Notes: generated by a model from the sequence alone, not told the origin. Positions 17,919 to 28,488 are shown, counted from the stretch's first letter. The stretch: 64,000 nt of DNA from Staphylococcus pragensis (GCF_004785665.1 NZ_SRPJ01000002.1:1-64000); one strand, 5' to 3'. Numbers and translations: made by a program.

Positions 17919-19079
17919 ATGGTAATGTCAAAACGATTAGCAGCGATACCGGAAAGTTACTTTGGTAAAACGATGGGGCGTAAAGTTGAACATGGTCCCC
18001 TTCCACTGATAAATATGGCAGTAGGTATTCCAGACGGAGAAACACCTCAAGGCATTGTCGACCACTTCGCAGAGGCTATACGTATACCGGAGAATCATAA
18101 ATACGGTGCCTTCCATGGTAAAGAATCTTTCAAAGAAGCGATTGTTAATTTTTATCAACGTCAGTACAATGTCACGCTAGATAAAGATGACGAAGTTTGT
18201 ATTCTTTATGGTACAAAGAATGGATTAGTCGCCTTACCTACATGTATCGTCAATCCTGGAGAGAATGTCTTATTGCCTGATCCAGGTTACACAGATTATT
18301 TAGCAGGCGTCATGCTTGCAGATGCTCATCCAGTACCGCTTCATTTAGATCCTCCCGATTATTTGCCAGATTGGGATAAAGTAGACCAAGCCACATTAGA
18401 GAATGCTACCCTCATTTATTTAACGTATCCGAACAATCCTACAGGTTCTACAGCGACGAAAGAAGTATTTGACGAAGCAATTCAGAAATTTAAAGGTACA
18501 CGCACTAAGATTGTTCATGACTTTGCTTATAGTGCTTTCGGATTTGATGCTAAGAATCCGAGTATTCTTGCTTCTGAAAATGGCAAAGACGTTGCTATCG
18601 AAATCTTCTCATTATCAAAAGGATATAATATGTCAGGTTTCCGTGTAGGATTTGCAGTTGGCAATAAAGAGATGATTCAAGCCCTTAAAAAATATCAAAC
18701 GCATACTAATGCAGGAATGTTTGGTGCCTTACAAGATGCCGCAACCTATGCATTAAATCATTATGATGACTTTTTAGATCAACAAAATGAAACATTTAAA
18801 CGTCGCCGTGATGCCTTTGAACAACGTTTAAGTGAAGCAAAGTTACCACTTGTACATTCTAAAGGTGGTATTTATTCATGGCTTCAAACACCACCTGGTT
18901 ATGACAGTGAAACGTTCGAACAATATTTATTACAAGAACAATCTATATTAGTAGCACCAGGTATTCCTTTTGGGGAGAATGGACGCCATTACGTCCGTAT
19001 ATCATTAGCACTTGATGATAAACAATTAGCCGAAGCGGCTGATAGATTGGCCTCTTTATCACATTTATATCAAGATTAA
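17919..19079 (+). CDS. Pyridoxal-phosphate-dependent aminotransferase, class I/II
   Basis: A 386-residue fold-type I aminotransferase. The PLP lysine is in SLSKGYNMSGFRVGF (about residue 232), with YPNNPTGS (about residue 170) as the class I/II signature and VRISLA near the end carrying the carboxylate-binding Arg. Relatives act on branched-chain, aromatic or alanine-type substrates, and no choice can be made here. AAAGGGGGATGG precedes the ATG; a second Met two codons later is also possible. It is followed after 28 bases by a D-lactate dehydrogenase gene, the same pair that follows crtN in S. aureus, suggesting amino-acid or 2-oxo-acid turnover. Confidence 0.88.
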   Translation: MVMSKRLAAIPESYFGKTMGRKVEHGPLPLINMAVGIPDGETPQGIVDHFAEAIRIPENHKYGAFHGKESFKEAIVNFYQRQYNVTLDKDDEVCILYGTKNGLVALPTCIVNPGENVLLPDPGYTDYLAGVMLADAHPVPLHLDPPDYLPDWDKVDQATLENATLIYLTYPNNPTGSTATKEVFDEAIQKFKGTRTKIVHDFAYSAFGFDAKNPSILASENGKDVAIEIFSLSKGYNMSGFRVGFAVGNKEMIQALKKYQTHTNAGMFGALQDAATYALNHYDDFLDQQNETFKRRRDAFEQRLSEAKLPLVHSKGGIYSWLQTPPGYDSETFEQYLLQEQSILVAPGIPFGENGRHYVRISLALDDKQLAEAADRLASLSHLYQD

Positions 19080-19107
19080 TAACTAAGAAGAAAAGAGATG
19101 AGATATC

Positions 19108-20106
19108 ATGACTAAAATCAAAATAATGAGTGTTCGAGAAGAAGATATTCCATTTATTGAAGAATGGGCAACAGAAAATAAAGTTGAAGTAGAATTGAAT
19201 AAAGACTTCTTAACGGAAGAAAACGTTGATAGTGTTCAAGGTTTTGATGGATTATCTTTATCACAACAACATCCTCTGTCAGAAGAAGTGTTTGCGAAAT
19301 TACAACAATATGGTATCAAACAAATCGCACAACGTAGCGCAGGATTTGATACGTACGATTTAACTTTAGCTTCGAAATATAACATCATTGTTTCTAATGT
19401 TCCATCGTATTCACCAAGTTCAATTGCTGAATTTGCAGTAACGCAAGCCATTAATATTGTGAGAAATCAAAATGACATTCAGCGTAAAGTACGTGCACAT
19501 GATTTTAGATGGGAGCCTTCAATATTATCTCGTTCAATTAGCGAATTAACTGTGGCGGTGATTGGTACTGGTCGTATTGGTTCAATTACTGCAAAGATAT
19601 TTACGAAAGGATATAACAGTCGTGTCGTTGCATATGATCCTTTTCCAAATGAACAGGTCGCACATGATGTAGAATATAAAAATACGTTAGAAGACGCAAT
19701 AAAAGAAGCTGATATCGTTACGGTACATATACCTGCGACTAAATACAATCATCACTTATTTGATGCGTCCCGCTTCGCACAATTCAAGCAAGGGGCTGTC
19801 TTTGTTAATGCAGCAAGAGGTTCAATCGTGGATACTAAAGCATTGCTTAGCGCCATTAACGAAGGTCATATTAAAGGCGCAGCACTAGATACTTATGAAC
19901 ATGAAAGAGGAGTATTCCCTGGAGATTATCGCGAAAAAGCTTATAATGATGCGCTACTAGATGAGCTCATTGCAAGAGAAGATATTATTCTCACACCACA
20001 CATTGCCTTTTACACTGACGCAGCGGTGAAAAACTTAATTGTAGACGCATTAGACGCTACTATAGATGTATTAACGACAGGCACCACTAAATTAAGAGTG
20101 AACTAA
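19108..20106 (+). CDS. ldhD: D-lactate dehydrogenase (D-2-hydroxyacid dehydrogenase family)
   Basis: A 332-residue NAD-dependent enzyme reducing pyruvate (or related 2-oxo acids) to the D-hydroxy acid. Motifs: NVPSYSPSSIAEFAV, the NAD fold VIGTGRIGS (about residue 152), NAARGSIVDTKAL with the substrate Arg, DTYEHE with the Glu, and LTPHIAFYTDAAVKN with the catalytic His near residue 296. AAGAAAAGAGATGAG supplies the ribosome site. It is the second gene of a two-gene unit with the aminotransferase, so D-2-hydroxy acids from transaminated amino acids are possible substrates besides D-lactate. Confidence 0.92.
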   Translation: MTKIKIMSVREEDIPFIEEWATENKVEVELNKDFLTEENVDSVQGFDGLSLSQQHPLSEEVFAKLQQYGIKQIAQRSAGFDTYDLTLASKYNIIVSNVPSYSPSSIAEFAVTQAINIVRNQNDIQRKVRAHDFRWEPSILSRSISELTVAVIGTGRIGSITAKIFTKGYNSRVVAYDPFPNEQVAHDVEYKNTLEDAIKEADIVTVHIPATKYNHHLFDASRFAQFKQGAVFVNAARGSIVDTKALLSAINEGHIKGAALDTYEHERGVFPGDYREKAYNDALLDELIAREDIILTPHIAFYTDAAVKNLIVDALDATIDVLTTGTTKLRVN

Positions 20107-20110
20107 TAAA

Positions 20111-20155
20111 AAACTCCTAGAGAGGAACACTATAGCGCTCTCTAGGAGTTTCATA
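20111..20155. terminator. Bidirectional terminator between ldhD and copZ
   Basis: A perfect 14-bp stem (20111-20124 with 20138-20151) lies between converging genes. T-runs are short on both sides. Confidence 0.7.
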
Positions 20156-20177
20156 CTCAAATGATTGAAGTTATAAA

Positions 20178-20384
20178 TTATTTTACATCATAACCTTGAT
20201 CTTCGATGGCATCTTTCATTTCTTGCATTGAAACTTTATTGTCATCGTAATCAACTCTAACTTCATTTTTATCTAAATCTACTTCAGCAGTTCTTACACC
20301 ATTAATTTTGGCTAATGCTGATTCAATAGCATTTCTGCAATGGTCACAACTCATACCATCTACTTTGATTACATCATTAATCAT
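20178..20384 (-). CDS. copZ: Copper chaperone CopZ
   Basis: A 68-residue heavy-metal-associated (HMA) domain protein that carries Cu(I) in the cytoplasm to the CopA exporter. The metal site is GMSCDHCRNA, with the CxxC at residues 13-16, and the ferredoxin-like beta-alpha-beta-beta-alpha-beta pattern fills the length. It lies 99 bases downstream of copA on the same strand. TTGGAGGTGACGTG precedes ATG 20384. It is probably transcribed with copA from the CsoR-controlled promoter. Confidence 0.95.
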   Translation of the reverse strand: MINDVIKVDGMSCDHCRNAIESALAKINGVRTAEVDLDKNEVRVDYDDNKVSMQEMKDAIEDQGYDVK

Positions 20385-20483
20385 GTCACGTCACCTCCAA
20401 GAACTTACTCTATATATACCCACATTTTACTCCTTTTCATTAAATGAAACAAAATAAAATAGAATGATGTTAACGAATTACAT

Positions 20484-22871
20484 TTATAATTTCATGCGTT
20501 TCAAACGTAAGGCATTACTTACAACACTCACAGAACTTAACGCCATTGCGGCACCAGCAATCCACGGTGCTAATAAGCCCATAGCTGCAATCGGAATACC
20601 TGCGACATTATATCCAAACGCCCAGAATAGATTCTGCTTAATATTACGAATCGTCTTATCACTCGCATGAATCGCTTTAGGAACTAAATGAATGTCGCCA
20701 CCTAAAATAGTAATGTCAGCCGCTTCAATCGCCACTTCTGTTCCTGTGCCCATCGCTATACCAATATCCGCTTTCACTAATGCAGGCGCATCATTAATAC
20801 CATCACCAACCATCGCCACTTTATGATGGTCTGCTTGTAAGTTGGCAATGTGTTGCGCTTTATCTTCCGGTAAGACATTCGCGATGACTTGGTCAATACC
20901 AACCTCATCAGCAATCGCACGCGCCGTACGTTCATTATCCCCAGTCAGCATCACCGTACGAATATGCATCTCATTTAACTGTTGAATCGCTTCTTTCGCA
21001 GAAGCCTTCACCGTATCCGCGACAGCAATCAGGCCTTTCAACTCATTGTCATAAGCAGCTAACATAACCGTTTGACCTCGCGCCTCAAGCGATGCCATCT
21101 CAGAACGCACATCACTCATATCAATATTATTGTCTGTCATTAATTTACGATTGCCCACATATAACGTTTTACCTTCAACTTCTGCTTGCACCCCATGACC
21201 AGGTAACGTGCGGTAATCAGTAACCTCAGAAGTCACCGCGCCTTGTTCACGCGCATAACTAACAATCGCATAAGCCAACGGGTGCTCTGAATTACTTTCA
21301 ACAGACGCCATAAATGACAATATGTCTTTTGCTCCTTGAAAATAGGTTACCTCAGGTTTCCCATGTGTTAACGTACCCGTTTTATCAAACACCACTGTAT
21401 CAACCTGGTGAGTACGTTCTACATATTCGCCACCTTTAAATAAAATACCATGTTCAGCAGTGCGTCCAGTCCCGACCATGATAGACGTAGGTGTAGCAAG
21501 ACCAAGCGCACATGGGCAAGCAATGACCAACACAGAGATGGCTGCGACTAAGGCATCTTCAAATTGCCCAGGATGAACAAATACAATCCAAATTAAAAAT
21601 GTAAGGGCAGCAATACCAATAACAATTGGCACAAAATAGCCAGAAATAATATCAGCTAAACGTTGAATAGGGGCTTTAGAACTTTGTGCATCTTCGACAA
21701 CTTTAATAATGTTAGACAACGCAGTGTCTTTACCCACTTTAGTCGCTTTAATCGTAATAACACCATTTGTATTCATTGTCGAACCGATGACCGTATCATC
21801 GACTTGCTTGTCAATTGGCATTGATTCACCAGTTAACATCGATTCGTCTATAGCCGTTTCGCCTTTAATAATTTGACCATCTACCGGTATTTTTTCACCA
21901 GGTTTAATCAACAATGTATCGTTCACATTGACTTGATCTAAAGGCACCATCCGCTGTGTACCATCATCATTAACAATACGTGCTTCTTTCGCTTGTAAGT
22001 TTAATAACTCACTTAATGCATTGGTTGTTTGTGATTTCGCACGTGCTTCTAAATATTTTCCGAACAGAATTAGCGTAATTAATACGGCACTCGTTTCGAA
22101 ATATAGATGAGGCGTGGTAGTAGTGCCAACTAGCCACTTAATCATTTCATAAATGCTATAAAAGTAAGCAGCACTTGTACCCAAAGCGACTAACACATCC
22201 ATATTGGCGCCCCCATTACGCAAGTTCTTATATGCGCCTACATAGAATTGCCAACCGATAATAAATTGGATAGGCGTCGCTAAAATAAATTGAAACCAAG
22301 GATTCATTAAAATATCAGGCAAGTACATATTGAATAAATGAACGAACATGGTCATTAAGAGCGGAAAAGAAAGGATTGCAGAAATCATTAATTTGTTACG
22401 TTTATGCTTTAATTCTCGTTCTTTACGTGAGGTTTGTTCTTCCTCGGTTTGTTTTGGTTCAGCATCATAACCCAACTTTTGAATACGACCCATCAATGAA
22501 TCAACATCTGTTTGTCCAGGATAATAATCAATGGATGCTTGTTCAGTTGTTAAATTGACAGTAGCTTGTTTCACACCTGCCGTTTTATTTAGCACCTTTT
22601 CAATACGGTTAGAACACGCAACGCAGGTCATCCCAGTAATATCTAATTCTGCTTTATCAGTGGCTACATCATAGCCTAACTTTTGAACAATCTCGACAAA
22701 ATCATCCACTTTATATTCACTGGAATCATACTTAATGTTGGCTTGTTCAGTCGTTAAATTAACTTGAGCATCAACATGATTCATTTTATTAAGACGTTTC
22801 TCTATTCTATTAGAGCATGCAGCACACGTCATACCAGTAATGGCTAACGTGGTTTTACTATCTTGACTCAT
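20484..22871 (-). CDS. copA: Copper-exporting P1B-type ATPase CopA
   Basis: CopA pumps Cu(I) out of the cell using ATP. The 795-residue protein has two N-terminal HMA domains with [10 protein letters not shown] and [10 protein letters not shown], about eight membrane helices, the TGES dephosphorylation loop, the transport-site CPC in ACPCALG, the phosphorylation site DKTGTLT, the HP dipeptide in SEHPLAYA and the hinge [13 protein letters not shown] 22871 is chosen because GGAGG lies 8 bases upstream; the in-frame GTG at 22880 overlaps that site. The upstream region holds a CsoR-type palindrome. Confidence 0.96.
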   Translation of the reverse strand: MSQDSKTTLAITGMTCAACSNRIEKRLNKMNHVDAQVNLTTEQANIKYDSSEYKVDDFVEIVQKLGYDVATDKAELDITGMTCVACSNRIEKVLNKTAGVKQATVNLTTEQASIDYYPGQTDVDSLMGRIQKLGYDAEPKQTEEEQTSRKERELKHKRNKLMISAILSFPLLMTMFVHLFNMYLPDILMNPWFQFILATPIQFIIGWQFYVGAYKNLRNGGANMDVLVALGTSAAYFYSIYEMIKWLVGTTTTPHLYFETSAVLITLILFGKYLEARAKSQTTNALSELLNLQAKEARIVNDDGTQRMVPLDQVNVNDTLLIKPGEKIPVDGQIIKGETAIDESMLTGESMPIDKQVDDTVIGSTMNTNGVITIKATKVGKDTALSNIIKVVEDAQSSKAPIQRLADIISGYFVPIVIGIAALTFLIWIVFVHPGQFEDALVAAISVLVIACPCALGLATPTSIMVGTGRTAEHGILFKGGEYVERTHQVDTVVFDKTGTLTHGKPEVTYFQGAKDILSFMASVESNSEHPLAYAIVSYAREQGAVTSEVTDYRTLPGHGVQAEVEGKTLYVGNRKLMTDNNIDMSDVRSEMASLEARGQTVMLAAYDNELKGLIAVADTVKASAKEAIQQLNEMHIRTVMLTGDNERTARAIADEVGIDQVIANVLPEDKAQHIANLQADHHKVAMVGDGINDAPALVKADIGIAMGTGTEVAIEAADITILGGDIHLVPKAIHASDKTIRNIKQNLFWAFGYNVAGIPIAAMGLLAPWIAGAAMALSSVSVVSNALRLKRMKL

Positions 22872-22903
22872 TTTTTGCACCTCCTCGGATGTTCATGTTT
22901 AAT

Positions 22904-22920
22904 ATACCCCCTAAGGGTAT
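22904..22920 (-). promoter_or_regulatory. CsoR-type copper operator
   Basis: ATACCCNNNNNGGGTAT, a 17-bp GC-centred palindrome in AT-rich DNA, lies about 33 bases upstream of copA. It matches the CsoR operator pattern of copA promoters. No csoR gene is seen in the window. Confidence 0.7.
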
Positions 22921-22946
22921 TTCAGTCAATGACTCTGTTTACACAT

Positions 22947-22992
22947 TAAAAAAGCACACATGTCAGAAGGGAATCTAACATGCGTGCGCTCA
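22947..22992 (-). terminator. Terminator of the small membrane protein gene
   Basis: Read on the minus strand, an imperfect hairpin (arms 22978-22990 and 22953-22963) is followed by TTTTTTAATG. Confidence 0.7.
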
Positions 22993-23009
22993 CTTACACA
23001 GTATTCATT

Positions 23010-23216
23010 TTAGAAAAAATCTGAAGGATTGAAGTGTTCTAAATGTAAATCTTTTAAATTATTGAAATCGTAATTTGAAATTGTTTGCACAAATTGACCA
23101 TTTCTAACTTCATCGTAATAGTGATTGGCTTCGTTAATAATATCGTGATCTTGGAACGTTTTTACAATGCCCAAGATAATTAGCAAAGTAATAATTCCTT
23201 TGAATATACCTTTCAT
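23010..23216 (-). CDS. Small membrane-anchored or secreted protein, unknown function
   Basis: A 68-residue protein with one N-terminal hydrophobic segment (about 4-19, FKGIITLLIILGIVK), followed by a hydrophilic tail rich in Asn, Asp, His and Phe ending PSDFF. The N-terminus could be an uncleaved signal anchor, placing the tail outside the membrane. AAGGAGTGCGATAAC precedes ATG 23216, and a terminator follows the stop, so it looks like a real single-gene unit. I do not recognise a family. Confidence 0.6.
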   Translation of the reverse strand: MKGIFKGIITLLIILGIVKTFQDHDIINEANHYYDEVRNGQFVQTISNYDFNNLKDLHLEHFNPSDFF

Positions 23217-23530
23217 GTGTTATCGCACTCCTTGTCTTTCTCTCTTTTAGGACAAATTACTGAGGATAATTCATTTTCTCTTTAATTTAACTTTATTATA
23301 TAAGGTTATTGAATAAATTTCATGCGTCCTTAGTACGGATTTACTATCATTCAAAAGTTGTAAATAAATTGAATGAGATGAGACAAATTTCTTATGTTCA
23401 AAATTGATGATATCTAACTCAAATTGGATGTGAAAACTAAAATATTTTAATTTCTGTCTTACTCTCGGTAATTGTTTTAAAACTTCAGTAAATGGGAACG
23501 GTTAAGTAAATAACAAAGGAGTGAGCATGA
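23217..23530. other. Gene-free spacer between divergent genes
   Basis: This 314-base stretch contains no credible reading frame. The minus-strand side should hold the promoter of the small membrane protein; the right end holds the SigB-like promoter at 23474. No repeats were seen. Confidence 0.5.
23474..23499 (+). promoter_or_regulatory. SigB-like promoter
   Basis: GTTT at 23474-23477, a 16-bp spacer and GGGAAC at 23494-23499 match the SigB consensus except for the last base. It lies 31 bases before a general-stress-type dehydrogenase gene. Confidence 0.65.
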
Positions 23531-24400
23531 ATGAATTTATTAGAATTTCATAAAAAAATAAAAGGCTATACTCAATCGAAACAACCTGGCAGTGAGAAGA
23601 ATATGGATCCAAGACCAGTATCAGAATTAGATGAATATAAAGCTGCAGGTAAATTAAAAGGTAAAGTAGCACTTATTACTGGTGGTGACTCAGGTATTGG
23701 TCGCTCAGTAGCAATCTTATTTGCGAAAGAAGGCGCAAATGTTGCTATCGGTTATTATAATGAACATGAAGATGCTGAAGAAACAGTTAATCATCTTAAA
23801 GAAATCGGCGTAGAAGCGAAAGCTTACGCACATGATTTAAAAGATGCACAACAATCTAAAGATTTAGTGGAAAATGTAGTTAATGACTTTGGCGGTTTAA
23901 ATATCTTAGTTAATAACGGTGCAGTTCAATTTCCACAAGATGATTTCTTAGATATTACGCCAGAACAATTCAAAGAAACATTTGATACAAATATCTTTGG
24001 TATGTTCTTCTTATCGCAAGCAGCTGTGCCTCACTTATATGAAAATGATACAATCATTAACACAACAAGTGTTACGGCTTATCGTGGTTCAGGTCACTTA
24101 ATTGATTATTCTTCAACTAAAGGTGCGATTGTATCATTCACTCGTTCATTAGCGACTACATTAATGGAGAAAAATATTCGTGTAAATGGTGTCGCTCCTG
24201 GTCCAATTTACACACCACTTATTCCATCTACATTTGATGAAGACAAAGTGGAAAACCAAGGTGGCGACACGCCAATGGGTAGACGTGGTCAACCTGCAGA
24301 ACTAGCACCTGCATATGTATTCTTAGCTACTAATGCAGATAGCTCTTATATTACAGGTCAAATTATCCATGTAAATGGTGGAGATTATATTACGTCATAA
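23531..24400 (+). CDS. SDR-family oxidoreductase, general stress type
   Basis: A 289-residue short-chain dehydrogenase/reductase like the glucose-dehydrogenase-like general stress proteins GSP39/YdaD of Bacillus. It has an extended N-terminus (about 45 residues, PGSEKNMDPRP), the NAD(P) motif TGGDSGIGRS, NNGAVQ, the catalytic YSSTKGA (Tyr and Lys, about residue 197), and GPIYTPLIP. The substrate is not known. ATG 23531 follows AAAGGAGTGAGCATGA. The SigB-like promoter supports a stress role. Confidence 0.88.
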   Translation: MNLLEFHKKIKGYTQSKQPGSEKNMDPRPVSELDEYKAAGKLKGKVALITGGDSGIGRSVAILFAKEGANVAIGYYNEHEDAEETVNHLKEIGVEAKAYAHDLKDAQQSKDLVENVVNDFGGLNILVNNGAVQFPQDDFLDITPEQFKETFDTNIFGMFFLSQAAVPHLYENDTIINTTSVTAYRGSGHLIDYSSTKGAIVSFTRSLATTLMEKNIRVNGVAPGPIYTPLIPSTFDEDKVENQGGDTPMGRRGQPAELAPAYVFLATNADSSYITGQIIHVNGGDYITS

Positions 24401-24421
24401 TATGACATAACTATAAAGATT

Positions 24422-24462
24422 AAAGTCCCTGGAAGTGAATTGACTTCTAGGGACTTTTTAAT
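24422..24462 (+). terminator. Terminator after the SDR gene
   Basis: A 15-bp stem (24422-24436 with 24443-24457, one mismatch) runs into TTTTTAA. Confidence 0.75.
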
Positions 24463-24549
24463 TTTCACAATTAATAAGTAATGGACTTTTCGTGCTAAAT
24501 AAGTAAAGATTGTTTAAACTTTAACTAAATATAAAAGTAGGTGAGACAT

Positions 24550-25137
24550 ATGACTGAAAAAGATAAAATGTTAGCGCATCAATGGTATGATGCTAATTTC
24601 GATGAAGCATTAGACGCGGATCGTGTTCGCGCAAAAGATTTATGCTTTGAACTCAATCAAACGCGTCCAAGTAATAAAGAAAAAAGAAAAGAAATACTAA
24701 CTGAATTATTTGGATACGAAACGGAAAATTTAGCACTGATAAGTCCGTTTGATACGGATTATGGTTGGAATGTGAAACTAGGACGAAATGTATTTGTAAA
24801 TAGCAATTGCTACTTTATGGATGGCGGAGGTATCACTATTGGTAATGACGTCTTTATTGGTCCTTCATGTGGTTTTTATACCGCGCATCATCCACTTACA
24901 TACAAAGAACGTAATAAAGGTCTTGAACTAGCACAGCCTATTTCAATTGGTAATAATATTTGGTTTGGCGGAAATGTCGTAGTGACGCCTGGTGTCACTA
25001 TTGGTGATGGTTCAGTTATTGCAGCTGGGAGTGTAGTAACGAAAGATATACCAGAGAATAGTTTAGTCGCTGGCGTTCCAGCCAAAGTGATACGAACAAT
25101 TACTGAAGAAGATGCGCCTAAGATAGATAACTTTTGA
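24550..25137 (+). CDS. Maltose O-acetyltransferase-type hexapeptide acetyltransferase
   Basis: A 195-residue left-handed beta-helix acetyltransferase of the Maa/LacA type, which acetylates the 6-hydroxyl of sugars with acetyl-CoA. The N-terminal Mac domain ([15 protein letters not shown]) is followed by hexapeptide repeats (about residues 75-180), the catalytic HHPLT histidine, and [10 protein letters not shown]. Start ATG 24550 lies after TAGGTGAG; a GTG at 24541 would sit on the ribosome site. It stands alone between two terminators. The physiological sugar is uncertain and this may be detoxification of excess sugar. Confidence 0.88.
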   Translation: MTEKDKMLAHQWYDANFDEALDADRVRAKDLCFELNQTRPSNKEKRKEILTELFGYETENLALISPFDTDYGWNVKLGRNVFVNSNCYFMDGGGITIGNDVFIGPSCGFYTAHHPLTYKERNKGLELAQPISIGNNIWFGGNVVVTPGVTIGDGSVIAAGSVVTKDIPENSLVAGVPAKVIRTITEEDAPKIDNF

Positions 25138-25144
25138 TAACTAT

Positions 25145-25190
25145 AAAACCTCTAAGCGTATGATATAAATACAACTTAGAGGTTTTAAAT
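25145..25190. terminator. Bidirectional terminator
   Basis: A perfect 12-bp stem (25145-25156 with 25175-25186) lies between converging genes, with A and T runs flanking both sides. Confidence 0.75.
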
Positions 25191-25197
25191 TTTTAAT

Positions 25198-26148
25198 TTA
25201 ATTATATATACAATTTTTATTATTATAAGCTAGATAGGCTTTAATACCTTCATCAATAGTATATTGAGGTGCATATCCTAAGGCTTGAAGTGGCGTAATG
25301 TCAGCACAAGAATGCTTAATATCGCCAAGTCGTGGTGCTTTAAATGTATATGGAATGCTATATCCGAAGCCCTTTTCAAAAGCACTAAAGACCGCTTTCA
25401 AATTGGTTTGTGATCCAGTGCCTACATTGTAAATTTGGCCATTAGTTTCAGAAGATTGAACGGCTAACCATAATGCAGAAATTAAATCATCAATATAAAC
25501 AAAATCACGCGTTTGTTCGCCATCTCCATAGAAAGTAAACTCGGATTGATGGATGAATTTATTATTCATAATTGATAAAACACCCGAATAATCAGAATTT
25601 GGATTTTGTCTAGGTCCATAAACATTGAAGAATCTTAAACAAGCGCAAGGAATTTGATAAAGATTATTATAAATTTTAGCATATTGTTCTCCTGAAAATT
25701 TCTGTATCGCGTACGGAGAAAGTGGGAAAACTTTTGATTCAGAAACTGACTTTGGCAAACCAGGTAGATTACCATAAACTGCTGCTGAAGAAGCAAATAT
25801 TAATTTTTTAATGTTTGGATTCCATTTACGTGTCGCTTCTAATAAATTGACTGTCGCTTCAATGTTTACTTCATTAGAAAGTTGAGGTTTTTCTATCGTT
25901 TCAACGACGCTTACCATAGCTGCTAAATGAATAATGTAATCAAATTGTTCTTTTTTGATTAAATGCGCTACAAAGTTGAAATCAGTGATATCTTTTATAT
26001 AAATATTTTCTTTTTTAACAAAAGGGATATTTTCCAAAAAGCCAGTGCTAAGATTATCTATAACATGAACGTCGATGTTTTCATTAATAAATTTTTCTGC
26101 TACATGAGAGCCAATAAAACCTGCTCCCCCTGTAATTAATACTTTCAT
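25198..26148 (-). CDS. NAD-dependent epimerase/dehydratase (UDP-hexose 4-epimerase type)
   Basis: A 316-residue extended SDR. It has the N-terminal NAD motif TGGAGFIGSH, HLAAMVSV, ASSAAVYG, the catalytic YAIQK (about residue 171), and FFNVYGPRQ, which together point to GalE/WbpP-type epimerases that interconvert UDP-Glc/Gal or UDP-GlcNAc/GalNAc. ATG 26148 follows GGAAGTATATTT. No glycosyltransferase or polysaccharide genes adjoin it, so the sugar nucleotide product may feed teichoic acid or polysaccharide made elsewhere. Lower GC than its neighbours hints at separate origin but is not strong. Confidence 0.82.
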   Translation of the reverse strand: MKVLITGGAGFIGSHVAEKFINENIDVHVIDNLSTGFLENIPFVKKENIYIKDITDFNFVAHLIKKEQFDYIIHLAAMVSVVETIEKPQLSNEVNIEATVNLLEATRKWNPNIKKLIFASSAAVYGNLPGLPKSVSESKVFPLSPYAIQKFSGEQYAKIYNNLYQIPCACLRFFNVYGPRQNPNSDYSGVLSIMNNKFIHQSEFTFYGDGEQTRDFVYIDDLISALWLAVQSSETNGQIYNVGTGSQTNLKAVFSAFEKGFGYSIPYTFKAPRLGDIKHSCADITPLQALGYAPQYTIDEGIKAYLAYNNKNCIYN

Positions 26149-26313
26149 AAATATACTTCCTTTTCTCTAGATGTCGGTAATTTGTGCTGATTATATTATA
26201 CTGCATTTTTATAAAATTATGAATTGAATATAAAATAATATTATTTTACAAAATGTAAATGTGGAAGAAAAGTGTCCATTATTTAGACAAGTAAAACTTT
26301 TCAGAAAACTGAG

Positions 26314-26327
26314 TGTAAGCGATTGCA
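26314..26327 (+). promoter_or_regulatory. CcpA cre-like site upstream of rocA
   Basis: TGTAAGCGATTGCA matches 13 of 14 positions of the consensus TGWAANCGNTNWCA. CcpA repression of proline and arginine catabolism in staphylococci fits the target. Confidence 0.6.
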
Positions 26328-26442
26328 AAATGGAGTAACTACATAGTAAAATGAAGATAATGATACGAATTATCATTTCATGTAAGGCAAGTTTTAAATC
26401 AAGTGTTTTAAATTCTTACAAATACATAGGGGGTAATTAAGA

Positions 26443-27987
26443 ATGGTAGTACCTTTCAAAAATGAACCTGGGATTGATTTTTCAGTACAAGAAAATGTGG
26501 AAAGATTTCAAAAAAAATTAGAACAAGTAAAAAGTGAGTTAGGTCAAACACTTCCAATTGTTATTGATGGAGAGCATATTACTAAAGATGATACATTCGA
26601 TTCAATTAATCCAGCGAATACTTCTGAAGTGATTGCTAAAGTTTCAAAATCAACTAAAGAAGACGTGGACAAAGCATTTGAATCTTCAAATAAAGCCTAT
26701 AAAGAATGGCGTAAATGGTCACACAGAGACCGTGCAGAATTATTATTACGTGTAGCAGCGATTATTCGTCGTCGTAAAGAAGAAATTTCTGCGGTTATGG
26801 TATATGAAGCAGGTAAACCATGGGATGAAGCGGTTGGTGACGCTGCAGAAGGTATTGATTTCCTTGAATATTATGCACGTTCAATGATGGATTTAGCTGA
26901 AGGTAAACCAGTATTAGACCGTGAAGGTGAACATAATAGATACTTCTATAAACCTATTGGTACTGGTGTAACGATTCCGCCATGGAACTTCCCATTCGCA
27001 ATTATGGCTGGTACAACAATGGCACCTGTAGTTGTAGGTAACACAGTATTATTAAAACCAGCTGAAGATACAGTTTTAACAGCTTACAAATTAATCGAAA
27101 TCTTAGAAGAAGCAGGTCTTCCTAAAGGGGTAGTAAACTTTGTACCTGGTGATCCTAAAGAAATCGGTGATTACTTAGTAGATTCAGTGCATACACACTT
27201 TGTAACATTTACTGGTTCACGTGCAACTGGTACACGCATCTATGAACGCAGTGCTGTTGTTCAAGAAGGCCAAACATTCTTAAAACGTGTCATCGCTGAA
27301 ATGGGCGGTAAAGATGCGATTGTTGTAGATGAGAATATTGATACTGACTTAGCAGCACAATCAATCGTAACATCTGCATTTGGCTTCTCAGGTCAAAAAT
27401 GTTCAGCATGTTCACGTGCCATCGTACACAGCTCTGTATATGATGAAGTATTAGAAAAAGCAATTGAATTAACAAAAGACCTTACAGTAGGTAATACTGT
27501 AGATAATACATTTATGGGTCCAGTTATTAATAAAAAACAATTTGATAAAATTAAAAAATATATCGAAATTGGTGGTAAAGAAGGTAAAATTGAAATCGGT
27601 GGCGAAGCTGACGATTCAACAGGTTACTTCATTAAACCAACCATTATTTCAGGCTTAAAATCTTCTGACCAAGTGATGCAAGAAGAAATCTTCGGTCCAG
27701 TCGTTGGCTTTACTAAATTTGATAACTTTGAAGAAGCAATCGAAATTGCGAATGATACTGATTATGGTTTAACAGGTGCAGTCATCACTAATAACCGTGA
27801 AAACTGGATTAAAGCAGTAAATGAATTCGATGTAGGTAACTTATACTTAAATCGTGGTTGTACTGCAGCAGTTGTAGGTTACCATCCATTCGGTGGTTTC
27901 AAAATGTCAGGTACAGATGCTAAAACTGGTAGCCCAGACTACTTATTAAACTTCTTAGAACAAAAAGTCGTTTCAGAAATGTTCTAA
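26443..27987 (+). CDS. rocA: L-glutamate gamma-semialdehyde (1-pyrroline-5-carboxylate) dehydrogenase
   Basis: RocA oxidises glutamate gamma-semialdehyde to glutamate with NAD, the last step of proline and arginine breakdown. The 514-residue aldehyde dehydrogenase shows [14 protein letters not shown], the NAD region [14 protein letters not shown], the catalytic Glu in [10 protein letters not shown], and the catalytic Cys in [24 protein letters not shown] precedes ATG 26443. It is a single-gene unit with a cre-like site upstream. Carbon from arginine or proline thus enters the TCA cycle only when preferred sugars are low. Confidence 0.95.
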   Translation: MVVPFKNEPGIDFSVQENVERFQKKLEQVKSELGQTLPIVIDGEHITKDDTFDSINPANTSEVIAKVSKSTKEDVDKAFESSNKAYKEWRKWSHRDRAELLLRVAAIIRRRKEEISAVMVYEAGKPWDEAVGDAAEGIDFLEYYARSMMDLAEGKPVLDREGEHNRYFYKPIGTGVTIPPWNFPFAIMAGTTMAPVVVGNTVLLKPAEDTVLTAYKLIEILEEAGLPKGVVNFVPGDPKEIGDYLVDSVHTHFVTFTGSRATGTRIYERSAVVQEGQTFLKRVIAEMGGKDAIVVDENIDTDLAAQSIVTSAFGFSGQKCSACSRAIVHSSVYDEVLEKAIELTKDLTVGNTVDNTFMGPVINKKQFDKIKKYIEIGGKEGKIEIGGEADDSTGYFIKPTIISGLKSSDQVMQEEIFGPVVGFTKFDNFEEAIEIANDTDYGLTGAVITNNRENWIKAVNEFDVGNLYLNRGCTAAVVGYHPFGGFKMSGTDAKTGSPDYLLNFLEQKVVSEMF

Positions 27988-27998
27988 ATTATAAATTT

Positions 27999-28036
27999 AA
28001 ATGGGAGCCTCTCGTAGTAGAGTGCTCCCATTTGCT
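27999..28036 (+). terminator. Terminator-like hairpin after rocA
   Basis: A perfect 10-bp stem (27999-28008 with 28024-28033). The T run is short. Confidence 0.6.
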
Positions 28037-28041
28037 ATATG

Positions 28042-28488
28042 TTATGACATTTTAGAATAATCTTGGCCATTCAACATCCAACGTACACCGTATTTGTCAG
28101 TAAATACGCCCATTTTACCACCCCAAAATTGTTCTGCAAATGGTAATTCGATATTAAGTGATTCATGATCTTTAATCTTATTGTAGAATTGTTGAACTTT
28201 TTATGCATCTTCTTGATCATTAACGTCGAAATCAATTAATAGAGAAATGCCGTTATTAATATTTGCTACGCGTCCAAATGAGTCAGAACACAGAATTTTA
28301 ACGCCTAGAACTTCGAATTCAGCATGCATAGTAGAATCTTCAACTTGTTCTTTAGTCATTCCGAAATCTTCTGCTTGGTTTTCTCCTACTTTTAATCGAT
28401 TGATTTTAGTGGCACCAAACACATTTTCATAATACTCAAGTGCATCTTTAGCTTTTTCAAAAGACAAATATGGATGTAATTCAGTCAT
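28042..28488 (-). pseudogene. VOC-family (PhnB-like) protein split by a stop codon
   Basis: The frame from ATG 28488 encodes a VOC/glyoxalase-fold protein of the PhnB-like type (HPYLSFEKAKDALEYYENVF, then VFGATKINRL). At 28201-28203 a TAA interrupts it after Gln-Glu-Asp-Ala. The same frame then continues without another stop to 28042 and encodes the missing last third (KVQQFYNKI, AEQFWGGKMGVFTD, YGVRWML), so one base change, probably CAA to TAA, broke a 148-residue gene. GGGGAAG lies before the start. The truncated 95-residue product lacks the final beta-strands of the fold and should be inactive. Confidence 0.85.
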
